Positions 14,144 to 22,908 are shown, counted from the first letter of the stretch. The stretch is DNA of 51,619 nt from JAQBRD01 sp041158765 (GCA_041158765.1 JBEBAU010000015.1:1-51619), one strand, 5' to 3'. A program made the numbers and translations. Notes: generated from the sequence alone by a model not told the origin.

Positions 14144-16789
14144 CTATTTGAGCATTCCCCAATTTTCACCAAGCAAACTATTTGCAATGAGGCGAATACC
14201 ACTAATATCTTTTGGGTCGATCACGGTTTCCATCATTTTTTTGATATCTGTAGCAACTTTTTCTGAGACAGTCTCGCGAATTTCATATACCAATTCATCA
14301 TGCACCTGCAGAATGAGGAATACATCGTCGCGAAGAGCATTTTTTTCAATATAGTCATCAATGCATTTCATTGCCATCTTCACAACATCAGCATTAGTAC
14401 CCTGTATAGGAGCGTTGATAGCCATTCGTTCAGCCATTGCTTTCACATATGGTATGCGAGAATTAATTCCTTCGAAGCTACGACGTCGACCAAAAAACGT
14501 CTCTGTGAAGCCCTTTTGTGCTGTTTCTGCTTTTACCTTATCAAGATAGTGTGCGAGGCCAGAAAACTTCGCAAAATATGCATTATAAAATTCCTGTGCT
14601 TCGGCTCGGGTAACTTTTGCATCCCCTTCTTCGAGATTAGTACGGAGCGCATTCACACCCATACCATAGAGAATTCCGAAGTTAATAACTTTTGCTCGAC
14701 GGCGCATTTCTCGATCTACTTTATCATATGACACATTGAAAACTTCGGCAGCGACAGCAGTGTGTACATCTTCGCCATTCTTGAAAATTTCAATTAATTT
14801 CTCATCACCTGAAAGGAATGCTGCGACACGCAATTCAATCTGAGAATAATCAAAAGCTCCGAGCACAAAACCTTTTTCTGCAATAAATGCAGTGCGAATT
14901 GCGCGACCAAGTTCTGTTTTCACCGGAATATTCTGAAGGTTTGGATCCTGCGAAGCCATTCGACCAGTTGTTGTTCCTGTTTGAATGAAATTACTGTGGA
15001 GACGGTCATTGGAATCGAGAAGTGTTGGTATGGTATCTATATATGTAGAGAGAAGTTTTTGAAATTCACGATATTGAAAAATGAGTGGCACAATTGGGTG
15101 TGCATCACGAAGCTTTTCGAGTTCAGATTCGCGTGTTGAACGCGCGCCACCTGAAGTTTTTTTCAAACCCTTTGCAGTTAGCATGAGGCGGTCAAAAAGT
15201 ATTTCGCCAAGCTGTTTTGGTGAATTGATATTGAATTCTGTGCCAGCGTGTTTCCAAATTTCTTTTTCAAGACGAGTGAGGTCGGCATGATAGTCATGTG
15301 AAAGCTTCGCGAGAAGCTCGCGATCTATCTTCACCCCACGCGCATTCATACGCTCAGCTATTGGCACCACCGGCAACTCAATTTCTTCATACACCTTACG
15401 GAGGCGAGGCTCTTGATTGAGTTGTTTGAAAATAAAATCTGAAGCTGTCGCAAAGCTCACTTTTTCAGCACTCGCCGCAACTGAAGTGCCATTCCCCGCA
15501 GCACTGTTAAGTTCCGACATCGGCATATGTGTCAAAGCATAATTAAGCACGTCTTCTACACCTGGATTTGTGAGATTAGAATCAAGAAGCCAGAGCGCTA
15601 TCGTGGCTTTTTTTAATTCATACGGGTCAACTACTTCGACTGAATTCAAGCTTGCCCGACCTGAATTAATATTTTCTGAGCCAGAAGTTACTTTGTTTTT
15701 TGCAGTGTGTAAATTTTCGGACAACTGAATTTCCTTTGAGCCCAACTTTGAGTTGTCCGAATTTTTACTATCGCCTATATCACCTCCGGAGGTGGCGGTT
15801 TTTTCTGCGCCACCAATGGCGGCAGTAAGACGCGCCCCAAAAGTGCGGAAGTTGAGCTCACCAAAAAGCACATTTACTTTGTGCATGTCGAGCATTTCTG
15901 CAAAATGTTTCGAAGGTTTTTGAAAATCAATTGGCGCATCGCGACGAATAGTCGCGAGCATTTTGCTAAATTGTGCCTCCTCTCGACCATCAATCAATAG
16001 CTGAATGATGCGCGGTGTGATACCAACAGCAGTAAATGCTGAATAATCTGGTTCGGCTTTTTTGCCCTTACTTTTATTTGCGGTTTTTTGTTCAGCATCG
16101 AGCGCCTTATATATACCTTCGACGGTGCCGAATGTTTGGATGAGTGTTGCGCCGGTTTTTTCACCAATGCCTTTTATGCCGATAATATTATCTGATGGAT
16201 CCCCTCGAAGACCCTTATAATCTGGCAACTGTTCTGGACCAAAACCAAATCGAGCTCGTACCGCATCTTCGTCATAGAGTATCGTGTCCTTTATTCCCTT
16301 TTTGAGGGTATATACTTGCACACGATTTCCTGAAACAAGTTGAAGTGTGTCCATATCTCCGGACGCGATTACAATATCAATATTTGAGAAATCGCGTCCT
16401 TTCAAAACTTTCGCCACAATAGTGCCGAGCATATCATCCGCTTCAAAACCCGGTTTATCATAAATAGGAATATTGAGTGCGTGAAAAACATCTCGTGATC
16501 GTTTGAGCTGTGCGACAAGATCGCTATCGGTTTTTGCGCGCCCAGCTTTGTAGTCTTTGTACACCTCATGACGATATGTTGGCCCCGGAAGGTCATAACA
16601 CGCGACGATATAATCAGGTTTCAATTCCGCAATAATAGAAATAAGCATGCTTACGAGGCCATAAATAGCACCTGTTGGTTCGCCTTTTGTTGAAACAAAA
16701 TCAGGCAATGCATGATAGGCTCGATGCAAAATAGCGTGAGAATCAAGGAGAATGAGCTTTTCGCGTTTTCTTTCAGCCGTCTTTTTCAT
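14144..16789 (-). CDS. polA: DNA polymerase I
   Basis: 881 residues. The N-terminal 5' nuclease domain (about 1-290) starts LILLDSHAILHRAYHALP and has the metal-binding acidic cluster (GFEADDMLGTI, ASGDMDTLQL) and the helix-hairpin-helix GIKGIGEKTGATL. From about residue 330 to 390 there is a Ser/Asn/Lys-rich linker, and the region that should be the 3'-5' exonuclease lacks its DxE and other motifs. The polymerase domain is complete: DYSQIELRVAAFLSGD (motif A), RRRAKVINFGILYGM (motif B) and QVHDELVYE (motif C). It should fill repair gaps and remove RNA primers without proofreading. The ATG at 16789 is preferred over an earlier GTG because of the -10 box. Confidence 0.97.
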   Translation of the reverse strand: MKKTAERKREKLILLDSHAILHRAYHALPDFVSTKGEPTGAIYGLVSMLISIIAELKPDYIVACYDLPGPTYRHEVYKDYKAGRAKTDSDLVAQLKRSRDVFHALNIPIYDKPGFEADDMLGTIVAKVLKGRDFSNIDIVIASGDMDTLQLVSGNRVQVYTLKKGIKDTILYDEDAVRARFGFGPEQLPDYKGLRGDPSDNIIGIKGIGEKTGATLIQTFGTVEGIYKALDAEQKTANKSKGKKAEPDYSAFTAVGITPRIIQLLIDGREEAQFSKMLATIRRDAPIDFQKPSKHFAEMLDMHKVNVLFGELNFRTFGARLTAAIGGAEKTATSGGDIGDSKNSDNSKLGSKEIQLSENLHTAKNKVTSGSENINSGRASLNSVEVVDPYELKKATIALWLLDSNLTNPGVEDVLNYALTHMPMSELNSAAGNGTSVAASAEKVSFATASDFIFKQLNQEPRLRKVYEEIELPVVPIAERMNARGVKIDRELLAKLSHDYHADLTRLEKEIWKHAGTEFNINSPKQLGEILFDRLMLTAKGLKKTSGGARSTRESELEKLRDAHPIVPLIFQYREFQKLLSTYIDTIPTLLDSNDRLHSNFIQTGTTTGRMASQDPNLQNIPVKTELGRAIRTAFIAEKGFVLGAFDYSQIELRVAAFLSGDEKLIEIFKNGEDVHTAVAAEVFNVSYDKVDREMRRRAKVINFGILYGMGVNALRTNLEEGDAKVTRAEAQEFYNAYFAKFSGLAHYLDKVKAETAQKGFTETFFGRRRSFEGINSRIPYVKAMAERMAINAPIQGTNADVVKMAMKCIDDYIEKNALRDDVFLILQVHDELVYEIRETVSEKVATDIKKMMETVIDPKDISGIRLIANSLLGENWGMLK

Positions 16790-16795
16790 ATGCAC

Positions 16796-16801
16796 ATTGT
16801 A
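16796..16801 (-). promoter_or_regulatory. -10 element of polA, predicted leaderless
   Basis: TACAAT on the minus strand, then GTGCAT and the ATG at 16789. Confidence 0.45.
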
Positions 16802-16831
16802 CAGGAGCGTTGAAAATTGGCTACCTGTTAC

Positions 16832-17302
16832 CTACCAAACAATCTCGCGTACACTTTCATCTATAAAAGTGAAATTAATTGTATACATATCTTGCGGCAA
16901 TAATTGAGAAACTCGCTCAGGCCATTCAATGAAAATAAGATTGTGTGAATCAGCTGAAATAGAACTCCAACCGATCACTTCGAGCTCACTCGCCTCTTCG
17001 AGCCGATATGCATCAATATGAATAAAATGTGTGAAACCCGCCGCACGAAATGATTCATCCTGAATCACGTACTTTTTTTGAACAACAAATGTCGGACTAG
17101 TAACTTGTTCGGTGATATTGAGCTCGGCTGCAATAGCTTGTGTAAATGTTGTTTTGCCAGAACCAAGATTTCCGTGGAGGCCAACAATTGTGGCGGAGTT
17201 TTTGGTGGTCGTTGCGCCAACGTCGCTTTTTTTATTTGAAAGAATTTCTGAAAGAAATTGTTTTGCTAGATTTTTGGTTTCAGTAAGTGACGTTGTTTTC
17301 AT
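16832..17302 (-). CDS. tsaE: tRNA threonylcarbamoyladenosine biosynthesis ATPase TsaE
   Basis: 156 residues from the ATG at 17302. The P-loop GLHGNLGSGKTTFTQ, the VTSPTFVV switch segment, the HIDAYRL motif and the IEWPERV motif are all diagnostic for TsaE. It binds ATP and drives turnover of the TsaB-TsaD complex that makes t6A37 on ANN-decoding tRNAs. The 21 in-frame codons upstream of 17302 overlap the promoter and hairpin region and are not family-like. TsaB and TsaD are not in this window. Upstream of polA on the same strand. Confidence 0.95.
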   Translation of the reverse strand: MKTTSLTETKNLAKQFLSEILSNKKSDVGATTTKNSATIVGLHGNLGSGKTTFTQAIAAELNITEQVTSPTFVVQKKYVIQDESFRAAGFTHFIHIDAYRLEEASELEVIGWSSISADSHNLIFIEWPERVSQLLPQDMYTINFTFIDESVREIVW

Positions 17303-17308
17303 ATATTC

Positions 17309-17317
17309 AATATAACA
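17309..17317 (-). promoter_or_regulatory. Extended -10 promoter of tsaE, predicted leaderless
   Basis: TG-t-TATATT on the minus strand, then GAATAT and the ATG at 17302. Confidence 0.5.
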
Positions 17318-17338
17318 GTCTCCCCCATAAAAGTGAAA

Positions 17339-17380
17339 CCGCCGGAAAACATTTGCTTGCAGCAAAGTGTTTTCCGGCGG
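17339..17380 (-). terminator. Strong GC-rich hairpin after the 17396-17926 lipoprotein
   Basis: CCGCCGGAAAACA-TTTGC (17339-17356) pairs with its complement at 17362-17380 with one bulged base around a five-base loop. On the minus strand it is followed by a weak T-rich tail, so it may terminate or shield the mRNA end. Confidence 0.6.
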
Positions 17381-17395
17381 CAGCCATGAAGCGTT

Positions 17396-17926
17396 TTACT
17401 GCTTCACAGCTCGCGACAACAGGATTATTGGTCCGAATGTCGCTTCCTTGAGTCCTCCCTGGACATACCCCGCCCGCGGACGATTGGGATCTTTTGAATC
17501 CTTCATCCACGGTCCGGCAATGTAGCAGTCGGGGGCGATGCCACTACCACTTCCGGAGACAACTGTCGTGCGGTCCGTGACAACATCACGAATGCTACAG
17601 TCTTTGCCCACGACCGTGGTGCGCGCGACGCTATCAATCCGATATTGATAGTCATACTCATACGTTCCGCCACCAGTGTGGGAGAACGTATGGTTGGGTT
17701 TTTGAATCCCAAGCACCTGTGATGCACTCGCCGGTTCACCCGGCGCGAGACCGACCACTTCTCCACGAGCTTGCGCAGCGCGGATGTTTGCGGCCTGGAA
17801 GGCATTTACTTCTGCCTCGTCGTAAAACGTCTGGCACCCACTCGTGAGAGTGAGCACGCCGAGCATTACGAGAAGCATCTGGAGGATTTTGATTCTGACA
17901 AGGAACTTTTGGAATTGAGTTTTCAT
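17396..17926 (-). CDS. Predicted lipoprotein, unknown function
   Basis: 176 residues. Basic N-terminus, hydrophobic core (LQMLLVMLGVLTLT) and lipobox LTSGC (Cys 31). The mature protein opens with an alanine-rich helix (AEVNAFQAANIRAAQARGE), then GGGTYEYDYQYRID, which looks like beta strands, two cysteines (KDCSIR, PDCYIAG) that may form a disulfide, and a glycine/proline-rich end. I do not recognise it. Codon use is more GC-rich than the neighbours. It has a near-consensus promoter with a leader of about 95 bases containing a strong hairpin, and a strong hairpin after its stop; both set it apart. Possibly acquired, possibly abundant. Confidence 0.62.
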   Translation of the reverse strand: MKTQFQKFLVRIKILQMLLVMLGVLTLTSGCQTFYDEAEVNAFQAANIRAAQARGEVVGLAPGEPASASQVLGIQKPNHTFSHTGGGTYEYDYQYRIDSVARTTVVGKDCSIRDVVTDRTTVVSGSGSGIAPDCYIAGPWMKDSKDPNRPRAGYVQGGLKEATFGPIILLSRAVKQ

Positions 17927-17949
17927 TTCTAGAATTTTTTTTCGTTGTT

Positions 17950-17986
17950 ATTTCACACATGAACCAAACAGGGTTCGTGGGTGAAA
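17950..17986 (-). promoter_or_regulatory. Leader hairpin of the 17396-17926 lipoprotein mRNA
   Basis: TTTCACACATGAACC and GGTTCGTGGGTGAAA form a 15-pair stem with one mismatch and a wobble around AAACA. It lies about 25 bases upstream of the start codon, in the predicted 5' leader. Confidence 0.5.
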
Positions 17987-18028
17987 TAAGCGGTGTGGTT
18001 GGAATTTCAATTGCCCGTCTATGTTAGT

Positions 18029-18058
18029 ATTATACCACACTACATAGCCTTAAGTCAA
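18029..18058 (-). promoter_or_regulatory. Near-consensus promoter of the 17396-17926 lipoprotein
   Basis: Minus strand -35 TTGACT (18058-18053), 18 bases, TGG-TATAAT (-10 at 18034-18029). Predicted transcription start near 18022, about 95 bases before the start codon. Confidence 0.65.
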
Positions 18059-18091
18059 TACCCCTTTCATGCCTCAATATAGCCCTATATT

Positions 18092-18100
18092 TGCTATACT
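18092..18100 (+). promoter_or_regulatory. Extended -10 promoter of the pilB-like gene
   Basis: TG-c-TATACT, 20 bases before the ATG at 18121. A second weaker CATAAT at 18106-18111 is closer to the start. Confidence 0.45.
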
Positions 18101-18120
18101 AATAGCATAATTTCATCATC

Positions 18121-19830
18121 ATGATTCAATTTGACGAAGACAAACAAAATCGCCGCGTCACCGACCTTCACAAACGAGAAGAAGAAGAGCTTGTGCAACT
18201 CCTCGCTAGCAAATACGGAACCGAATACGTTGACCTCACCATCACCGCAATAAGTAGCGATGCCCTTCGCCTTATCGAAGAGAAGGATGCTCGTGAAGCA
18301 AAAGCTGCTGGATATGCCCTCATAGACAAAAAGATCCGCGTTGCTGTCCGTAATCCAGAGGATCCGAAGGTTGCCGAGCTTGTCGCTATGCTTCGGGAAA
18401 AGAAACTCGAACCAGAACTCCATATTGCATCAATGACCAGCCTCGAAAAAGCTTGGCTCAATTACAAAGACCTTTCATTCGCATATGAAAGCAAAGCCGG
18501 CTCTCTCGAAATCGCAAGCGAGGAAATCGCAACTATTGTAAGCCAAGCAAAAAGCCTTCCGACTATCATTTCTATTCTCGAGAATACAATGTCGACGAAG
18601 AAGAGCTATCGTGTCTCCCACATTCTCGAAACCATCATTGCAGGAGCTCTCGCTTCAGACGCTTCCGACATCCATATAGAACCAGAAGAGGCATATATTC
18701 GTCTTCGATATCGCCTCGACGGTGTGCTTATTGATATTATCAAATTCGACAAGGATACTTTCAATCTTCTTATTTCACGTATCAAACTTCTCTCTGGTCT
18801 CAAACTCAATGTGAAAAAGTCAGCACAAGACGGCCGTTTTAGTGTGCACTTCGCCGAAACAGATATTGAAATCCGTACATCAGTGCTTCCGGGAGCCTAC
18901 AGCGAATCTGTTGTTATGCGATTGCTCAATCCGAAGTCTATCGGTGTTCCCCTCGAAGAGCTCGGTATTCCACCAAAATTGATGGCAGTTATTGATCGTG
19001 AAATCAACAAGCCAAACGGCATGCTCCTCACCACAGGACCTACCGGTTCCGGTAAGACGACAACACTCTATGCCTTTTTGAAAAAGGTACACAATCCTGA
19101 AATCAAAATCATCACTATTGAAGATCCGATCGAATACCACCTCGAAGGAATTACTCAGACTCAAACAAACGACAAAGGATATAACTTCCTTGAAGGTCTA
19201 CGCTCTGCTTTGCGACAAGATCCTGATGTAATCATGGTTGGTGAGATCCGAGATAGTGAAACAGCCGCAATCGCCATTAACTCGGCACTTACGGGACACC
19301 TTGTGTTTTCAACCCTCCACACCAATAGCGCCGCGGGTGCTTTCCCTCGTCTCATTGATCTTGGTATCAATCCGAAGATCATGAGTTCTGCTATTAACAT
19401 CGTCCTTGCACAGCGTCTTGTTCGAAAGCTCTGCCCTGTTTGTAAGAAGGAAGTTGATTTCACCGCACCTCCTACTGGTGATGCAATTCTAGATAAGCAT
19501 ATTGCTCGAGCTAAGCATATTGTTGAAAAAGTTGTCGCGACTATTGTTGACCGCACTGATGTTCCTGCCAATATCACCAAGATGTGGACTCCGGTCGGTT
19601 GTGATAAGTGTAACAAAACCGGCTACAAAGGCCGTGTCGGTATATACGAAGGAATTATGATAACTGAGGATATTAACAAAGTGGTAGAATATAGTGCGAG
19701 TGAAGCTGAGGTTGCGAAGGCTGCAGTTCCTCAAGGGCTTCTCACAATGACACAAGGTGGTGTCGTCAAAATCCTCGAGGGCCTCACTTCCCTCGACGAA
19801 CTTGAACGAGTTATTTCAATTGAGGAATAA
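18121..19830 (+). CDS. pilB: Type IV pilus assembly ATPase, PilB/GspE family
   Basis: 569 residues. An N-terminal domain of about 150 residues (MshEN-like) is followed by the N2 domain with ASDIHIEPEEAYIRLRYRLDG and the C-terminal ATPase: Walker A GPTGSGKTTT near residue 306, Asp box TIEDPIEY, Walker B DPDVIMVGEIRD and His box STLHTN. A zinc site is formed by CPVC and CDKC about 60 residues apart, as in GspE/PilB. The hexameric ATPase powers pilin polymerisation at the inner membrane. No other pil genes are in the window except a small coiled-coil protein 12 bases downstream, so the rest of the machine must be elsewhere. Confidence 0.95.
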   Translation: MIQFDEDKQNRRVTDLHKREEEELVQLLASKYGTEYVDLTITAISSDALRLIEEKDAREAKAAGYALIDKKIRVAVRNPEDPKVAELVAMLREKKLEPELHIASMTSLEKAWLNYKDLSFAYESKAGSLEIASEEIATIVSQAKSLPTIISILENTMSTKKSYRVSHILETIIAGALASDASDIHIEPEEAYIRLRYRLDGVLIDIIKFDKDTFNLLISRIKLLSGLKLNVKKSAQDGRFSVHFAETDIEIRTSVLPGAYSESVVMRLLNPKSIGVPLEELGIPPKLMAVIDREINKPNGMLLTTGPTGSGKTTTLYAFLKKVHNPEIKIITIEDPIEYHLEGITQTQTNDKGYNFLEGLRSALRQDPDVIMVGEIRDSETAAIAINSALTGHLVFSTLHTNSAAGAFPRLIDLGINPKIMSSAINIVLAQRLVRKLCPVCKKEVDFTAPPTGDAILDKHIARAKHIVEKVVATIVDRTDVPANITKMWTPVGCDKCNKTGYKGRVGIYEGIMITEDINKVVEYSASEAEVAKAAVPQGLLTMTQGGVVKILEGLTSLDELERVISIEE

Positions 19831-19842
19831 TTTCAAACATAT

Positions 19843-20241
19843 ATGCAAAATCCAACCGAACTAAGCAGAGCGACAGACAATTTGAAGCGAGAATGGGATC
19901 GCGAAACTGAAGAATTCAAACACGAACAAGAGGCTTTTGAAAAAGCTGAAAAAGAAGTCGTTGCTCTCGAGACAGAAGTGCACGACAAAGAGACAGTAAT
20001 GCGAGAAAAAGAGAATGAAATGAAAAGACTTGTTCAAGATATCTTGCTCAAGAAGCGTAATCTCTCAGAAGCACGAGCAAAGGTGAATAGAATGAAGCCT
20101 GTTCTCGAAAATAAAAAGATGAAAATGAATATGGATCGACGAAGAATCGAACAAGATCAAATGATGCTCAAAGCTCAGCTCGACAAACTCAACAAAAGTG
20201 GTGGAGATCACAAAAACAGCAATTTCAGCATAAATCGATAG
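19843..20241 (+). CDS. Coiled-coil protein following pilB
   Basis: 132 residues, almost entirely heptad-like and highly charged (Glu, Lys, Arg), from about residue 10 to 118, with a short polar tail (NKSGGDHKNSNFS). No signal peptide, membrane helix or enzymatic motif. It begins 12 bases after the pilB stop, so it is likely cotranslated. A structural or adaptor role for the pilus ATPase is a guess from position only; coiled-coil sequence gives no homology information by itself. Confidence 0.65.
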   Translation: MQNPTELSRATDNLKREWDRETEEFKHEQEAFEKAEKEVVALETEVHDKETVMREKENEMKRLVQDILLKKRNLSEARAKVNRMKPVLENKKMKMNMDRRRIEQDQMMLKAQLDKLNKSGGDHKNSNFSINR

Positions 20242-20583
20242 TTACGAACCACAAAAGTTTCGCTGTCAATTGAATTTTTCTACGAGAGGAGTACCATTAG
20301 TACCAGTAGTAGTTTTGCGCAATAGAGTTCGAATGCAGAAATCTCCAAGCAATACTTTCAAGCAGCCGCCCAAAAGTTAAACATAGCCCAAAGGATAACC
20401 CCAGTAACCTGCACACGAGGTGAGGACCAAAATGTCCTCAAAGCTATGTCAGCCATGTAGAGTGAACTACATGTATTGCTTAGAGATTTATGAATTCGAT
20501 GAGCACTTTTGCATCCTGCTATATGAAGCGTTCTGGAAGCTTTCGAATGTTGTACTCAAGTATCCTAGCATAAAAGAAATCAT
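20242..20583 (+). other. 342-base region without a clear gene, with two small hairpins
   Basis: The longest gene-free stretch inside the window. It contains GAGGAC-caaaat-GTCCTC (20423-20440) and CATGTAG-agtgaa-CTACATG (20454-20473), plus a short direct repeat AGTACCATT/AGTACCAG near 20290-20305. A TAGCAT near 20566-20571 may be the ruvB -10. I looked for RNase P RNA, SRP RNA and tmRNA signatures and did not find them. It may hold an unrecognised small RNA or a decayed gene. Confidence 0.4.
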
Positions 20584-21597
20584 ATGTCAAGCCCCATACC
20601 AACCAAGGCCCCAGCTGAAGCCGATTCAAAAAAAGACACGGCATATCTCGACCAGACACTCCGTCCGGCAAAATGGGCTGAATATATTGGTCAAAAAGGC
20701 ATAAAAGACAATTTGCATATACTTCTTACTGCTGCACAACAGCGCAAACACCCTCCCGAACACATACTTTTTTATGGTCCTCCAGGACTTGGTAAGACTA
20801 CCCTCGCCCACCTCATTGCTCGCGAGACCGGTGCACAGATGAAAGTCACTTCTGGTCCAGCAATTCTCAAAGTTGGTGATCTCGCTTCAATTCTTACAAA
20901 TCTCGCTCATGGTGATATTCTTTTCATAGATGAAATTCACCGTTTGAATAAAGCCATTGAAGAAGTGCTCTACCCTGCTATGGAATCAGGGGTGCTTGAT
21001 ATCATTATTGGCAAAGGTCCTTCAGCACGAACTATTCAACTCGAACTTCCTTCTTTCACATTGATTGCGGCGACAACACGTATTGCAATGATTTCTTCGC
21101 CGCTACGATCACGATTTTCTGGCGGGGTTTTCAAGCTTGAATTTTATACTGAGGATGAAATTGGTGAAATAATAAAGCGCTCAAGTACTATTCTTGATAT
21201 CAAGATACATGATGATGCGGTCAAAGCCATCGCAAAGCGCAGCCGTTTCACTCCACGTACTGCAAACTATTTTTTGAAACGATGCCGTGACTATGCTCAG
21301 ATTCATAATATATCGTTGAGTCATGATGTTGTGGAGAAGGCGCTCTCAATGCTTGGTGTAGATCACCTTGGGCTCAATGCGGCCGACCGGGACATCCTTC
21401 GTACAATGATAGACAAATTTGCTGGTGGCCCAGTCGGCCTCAATACTATTGCGGCCGCGCTCTCCGAAGAGCAGGCGACGATCGAAGAAGTCTATGAACC
21501 GTATTTGATACAGCTCGGCCTCCTCGAAAGAACCCCGCGCGGCCGCACCGTTACCGACAAAGCGTATCTTCATCTCGGCACAAAAAAGCCTGCTTAA
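20584..21597 (+). CDS. ruvB: Holliday junction branch migration ATPase RuvB
   Basis: 337 residues, normal length. Walker A GPPGLGKTTLAHLIA, Walker B ILFIDEIHRLN, sensor 1 ATTRIAM, arginine finger region SSPLRSRF, and the C-terminal winged helix (GGPVGLNTIAAALSEE, YEPYLIQLGLLERTPRGR). RuvB hexamers pump DNA through RuvA-bound junctions. The N-terminal 25 residues before the LRPAKW motif are a polar extension. The start at 20584 gives the standard family alignment. Confidence 0.97.
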   Translation: MSSPIPTKAPAEADSKKDTAYLDQTLRPAKWAEYIGQKGIKDNLHILLTAAQQRKHPPEHILFYGPPGLGKTTLAHLIARETGAQMKVTSGPAILKVGDLASILTNLAHGDILFIDEIHRLNKAIEEVLYPAMESGVLDIIIGKGPSARTIQLELPSFTLIAATTRIAMISSPLRSRFSGGVFKLEFYTEDEIGEIIKRSSTILDIKIHDDAVKAIAKRSRFTPRTANYFLKRCRDYAQIHNISLSHDVVEKALSMLGVDHLGLNAADRDILRTMIDKFAGGPVGLNTIAAALSEEQATIEEVYEPYLIQLGLLERTPRGRTVTDKAYLHLGTKKPA

Positions 21598-21615
21598 CCA
21601 CCACCCTTTCACACA

Positions 21616-21624
21616 TGCTATGAT
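21616..21624 (+). promoter_or_regulatory. Extended -10 promoter of the glycerate kinase operon, predicted leaderless
   Basis: TG-c-TATGAT, then AAAAGC and the ATG at 21631; the predicted first base of the mRNA is the A of the start codon. Confidence 0.5.
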
Positions 21625-21630
21625 AAAAGC

Positions 21631-22908
21631 ATGGAACCGAACTTCACCACACTCGCAACAAACAAAAACCGTAAAGACGCTCTCGACATCGTGCAAGCAG
21701 GGCTCAATGCAATAAACACTCGCCGCATTATCCGAGAAGCATTTTCACTCAGTGGCAATACACTCACTATTCGTGGCAATGTTTTCAATCTCGACCAATT
21801 CAAATCTCTGCATGTAATTGGTTTTGGTAAAGCTGTATGTGAGGCTGTTTCAGAAATTGATGCGATACTCGGTGAGCATATTGATGGTGGTATTACCATT
21901 AGTACCGAAAGTGGCACGTGCGAGACTGTTGATATATATGAAGGATCACACCCGATGCCTTCAGAACACAATGTTCTTATTTCAAAAAAGATTATTGATT
22001 TATCTGAAAAGCTCCAAAAGGATGATCTCGTACTTGTTATCTCTTCCGGTGGAGGTTCATCACTTCTCTGTTGGCCACCAGAAGAATGTGAAGATGGCAA
22101 AAGACTCTATGCAGAATTTCTAAAGACCGGAGGGAGTATCAGTGAACTCAATACTGTCCGAAAACATATTTCATCTATCAAGGGTGGTGGTTTGGCCAAA
22201 GCCCTCTACCCCGCACATGTTGTCGGGCTTGTCTTCTGTGATGTTCCCGGAGGTGTATATGCCGACGTTGCTTCTGGTCCAACATATCTCGACACGACGA
22301 CCATAGCGGACGCGCAAGCAATTATTTCGAAGTATTCTCTTGGCTCATATGAATTGAAAGAGACACCGAAGGATTCAATGTATTTTGAAAAGGTCCTCAA
22401 TATTCCAATGGTATCGAATCAAACCGCTCTCGATGCAATGAAAGTACGCGCTCAAGAATTGGGCTTCGAAGCAACGATAGCTGGAAATGATATGTACGGG
22501 ACACCAACAGAAGTCTGTAAGCACATGAATCAAAGTGCGCGCACATTACTTTCAGATAAAAAAGTAGTTATTGCTGGCGGTGAACCATCACTACATGTCC
22601 CAGAAAAACACGGCAAAGGCGGAAGAAATCAATTTGTAGCACTTACATTTGCCCAAAACATCACATCGGGACAAGTATTTATTTCAATTGGTTCTGATGG
22701 AAAAGACAACACTCTCGCAGCTGGAGCTATTGTAGATAGTGAAACATCGATGAAAATAAAAAAGGCTGGTTTTGATTTGAAACAGACACTTGAAAACTTC
22801 GACTCGTACCCTGCCCTCGAGGCTTGTGGTGATCTTATAATTACCGGATCAACGGGAGCGAACGTTTCAGATATTATGCTACTATTAGAAGACAAAAAAT
22901 CATGTTAA
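21631..22908 (+). CDS. Glycerate 2-kinase (GckA, DUF4147/MOFRL family)
   Basis: 425 residues. The N-terminal DUF4147 domain shows VIGFGKAVCEAV, the SHPMPSEHN loop, LVISSGGGSSLLCWPPE and LNTVRKHISSIKGGGLAK, in which the lysine and glycine loop bind substrate and ATP; the C-terminal MOFRL domain has VIAGGEPS, GKGGRNQFVALT and GSDGKDNTLAAGAIVD. The enzyme phosphorylates D-glycerate, usually to 2-phosphoglycerate. Its last seven bases overlap the start of a pyruvate kinase gene (ATGTTAA), so the two are translationally coupled: 2-phosphoglycerate needs only enolase before pyruvate kinase acts. Confidence 0.92.
   Translation: MEPNFTTLATNKNRKDALDIVQAGLNAINTRRIIREAFSLSGNTLTIRGNVFNLDQFKSLHVIGFGKAVCEAVSEIDAILGEHIDGGITISTESGTCETVDIYEGSHPMPSEHNVLISKKIIDLSEKLQKDDLVLVISSGGGSSLLCWPPEECEDGKRLYAEFLKTGGSISELNTVRKHISSIKGGGLAKALYPAHVVGLVFCDVPGGVYADVASGPTYLDTTTIADAQAIISKYSLGSYELKETPKDSMYFEKVLNIPMVSNQTALDAMKVRAQELGFEATIAGNDMYGTPTEVCKHMNQSARTLLSDKKVVIAGGEPSLHVPEKHGKGGRNQFVALTFAQNITSGQVFISIGSDGKDNTLAAGAIVDSETSMKIKKAGFDLKQTLENFDSYPALEACGDLIITGSTGANVSDIMLLLEDKKSC

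Noticed and set aside
14300..14731. 143-codon plus-strand frame
   Set aside because: It lies antisense to the polymerase domain of polA and has no family features.
20242..20583. RNase P RNA, SRP RNA or tmRNA in the gap
   Set aside because: No GAGGAAAGTCC-type, SRP tetraloop-type or tRNA-like ends are visible.
20420..20704. Frame over the gap before ruvB with a good SD-like sequence and an ATG at 20432
   Set aside because: It overlaps 120 bases of ruvB in another frame and resembles no family; kept only as an observation about the gap.
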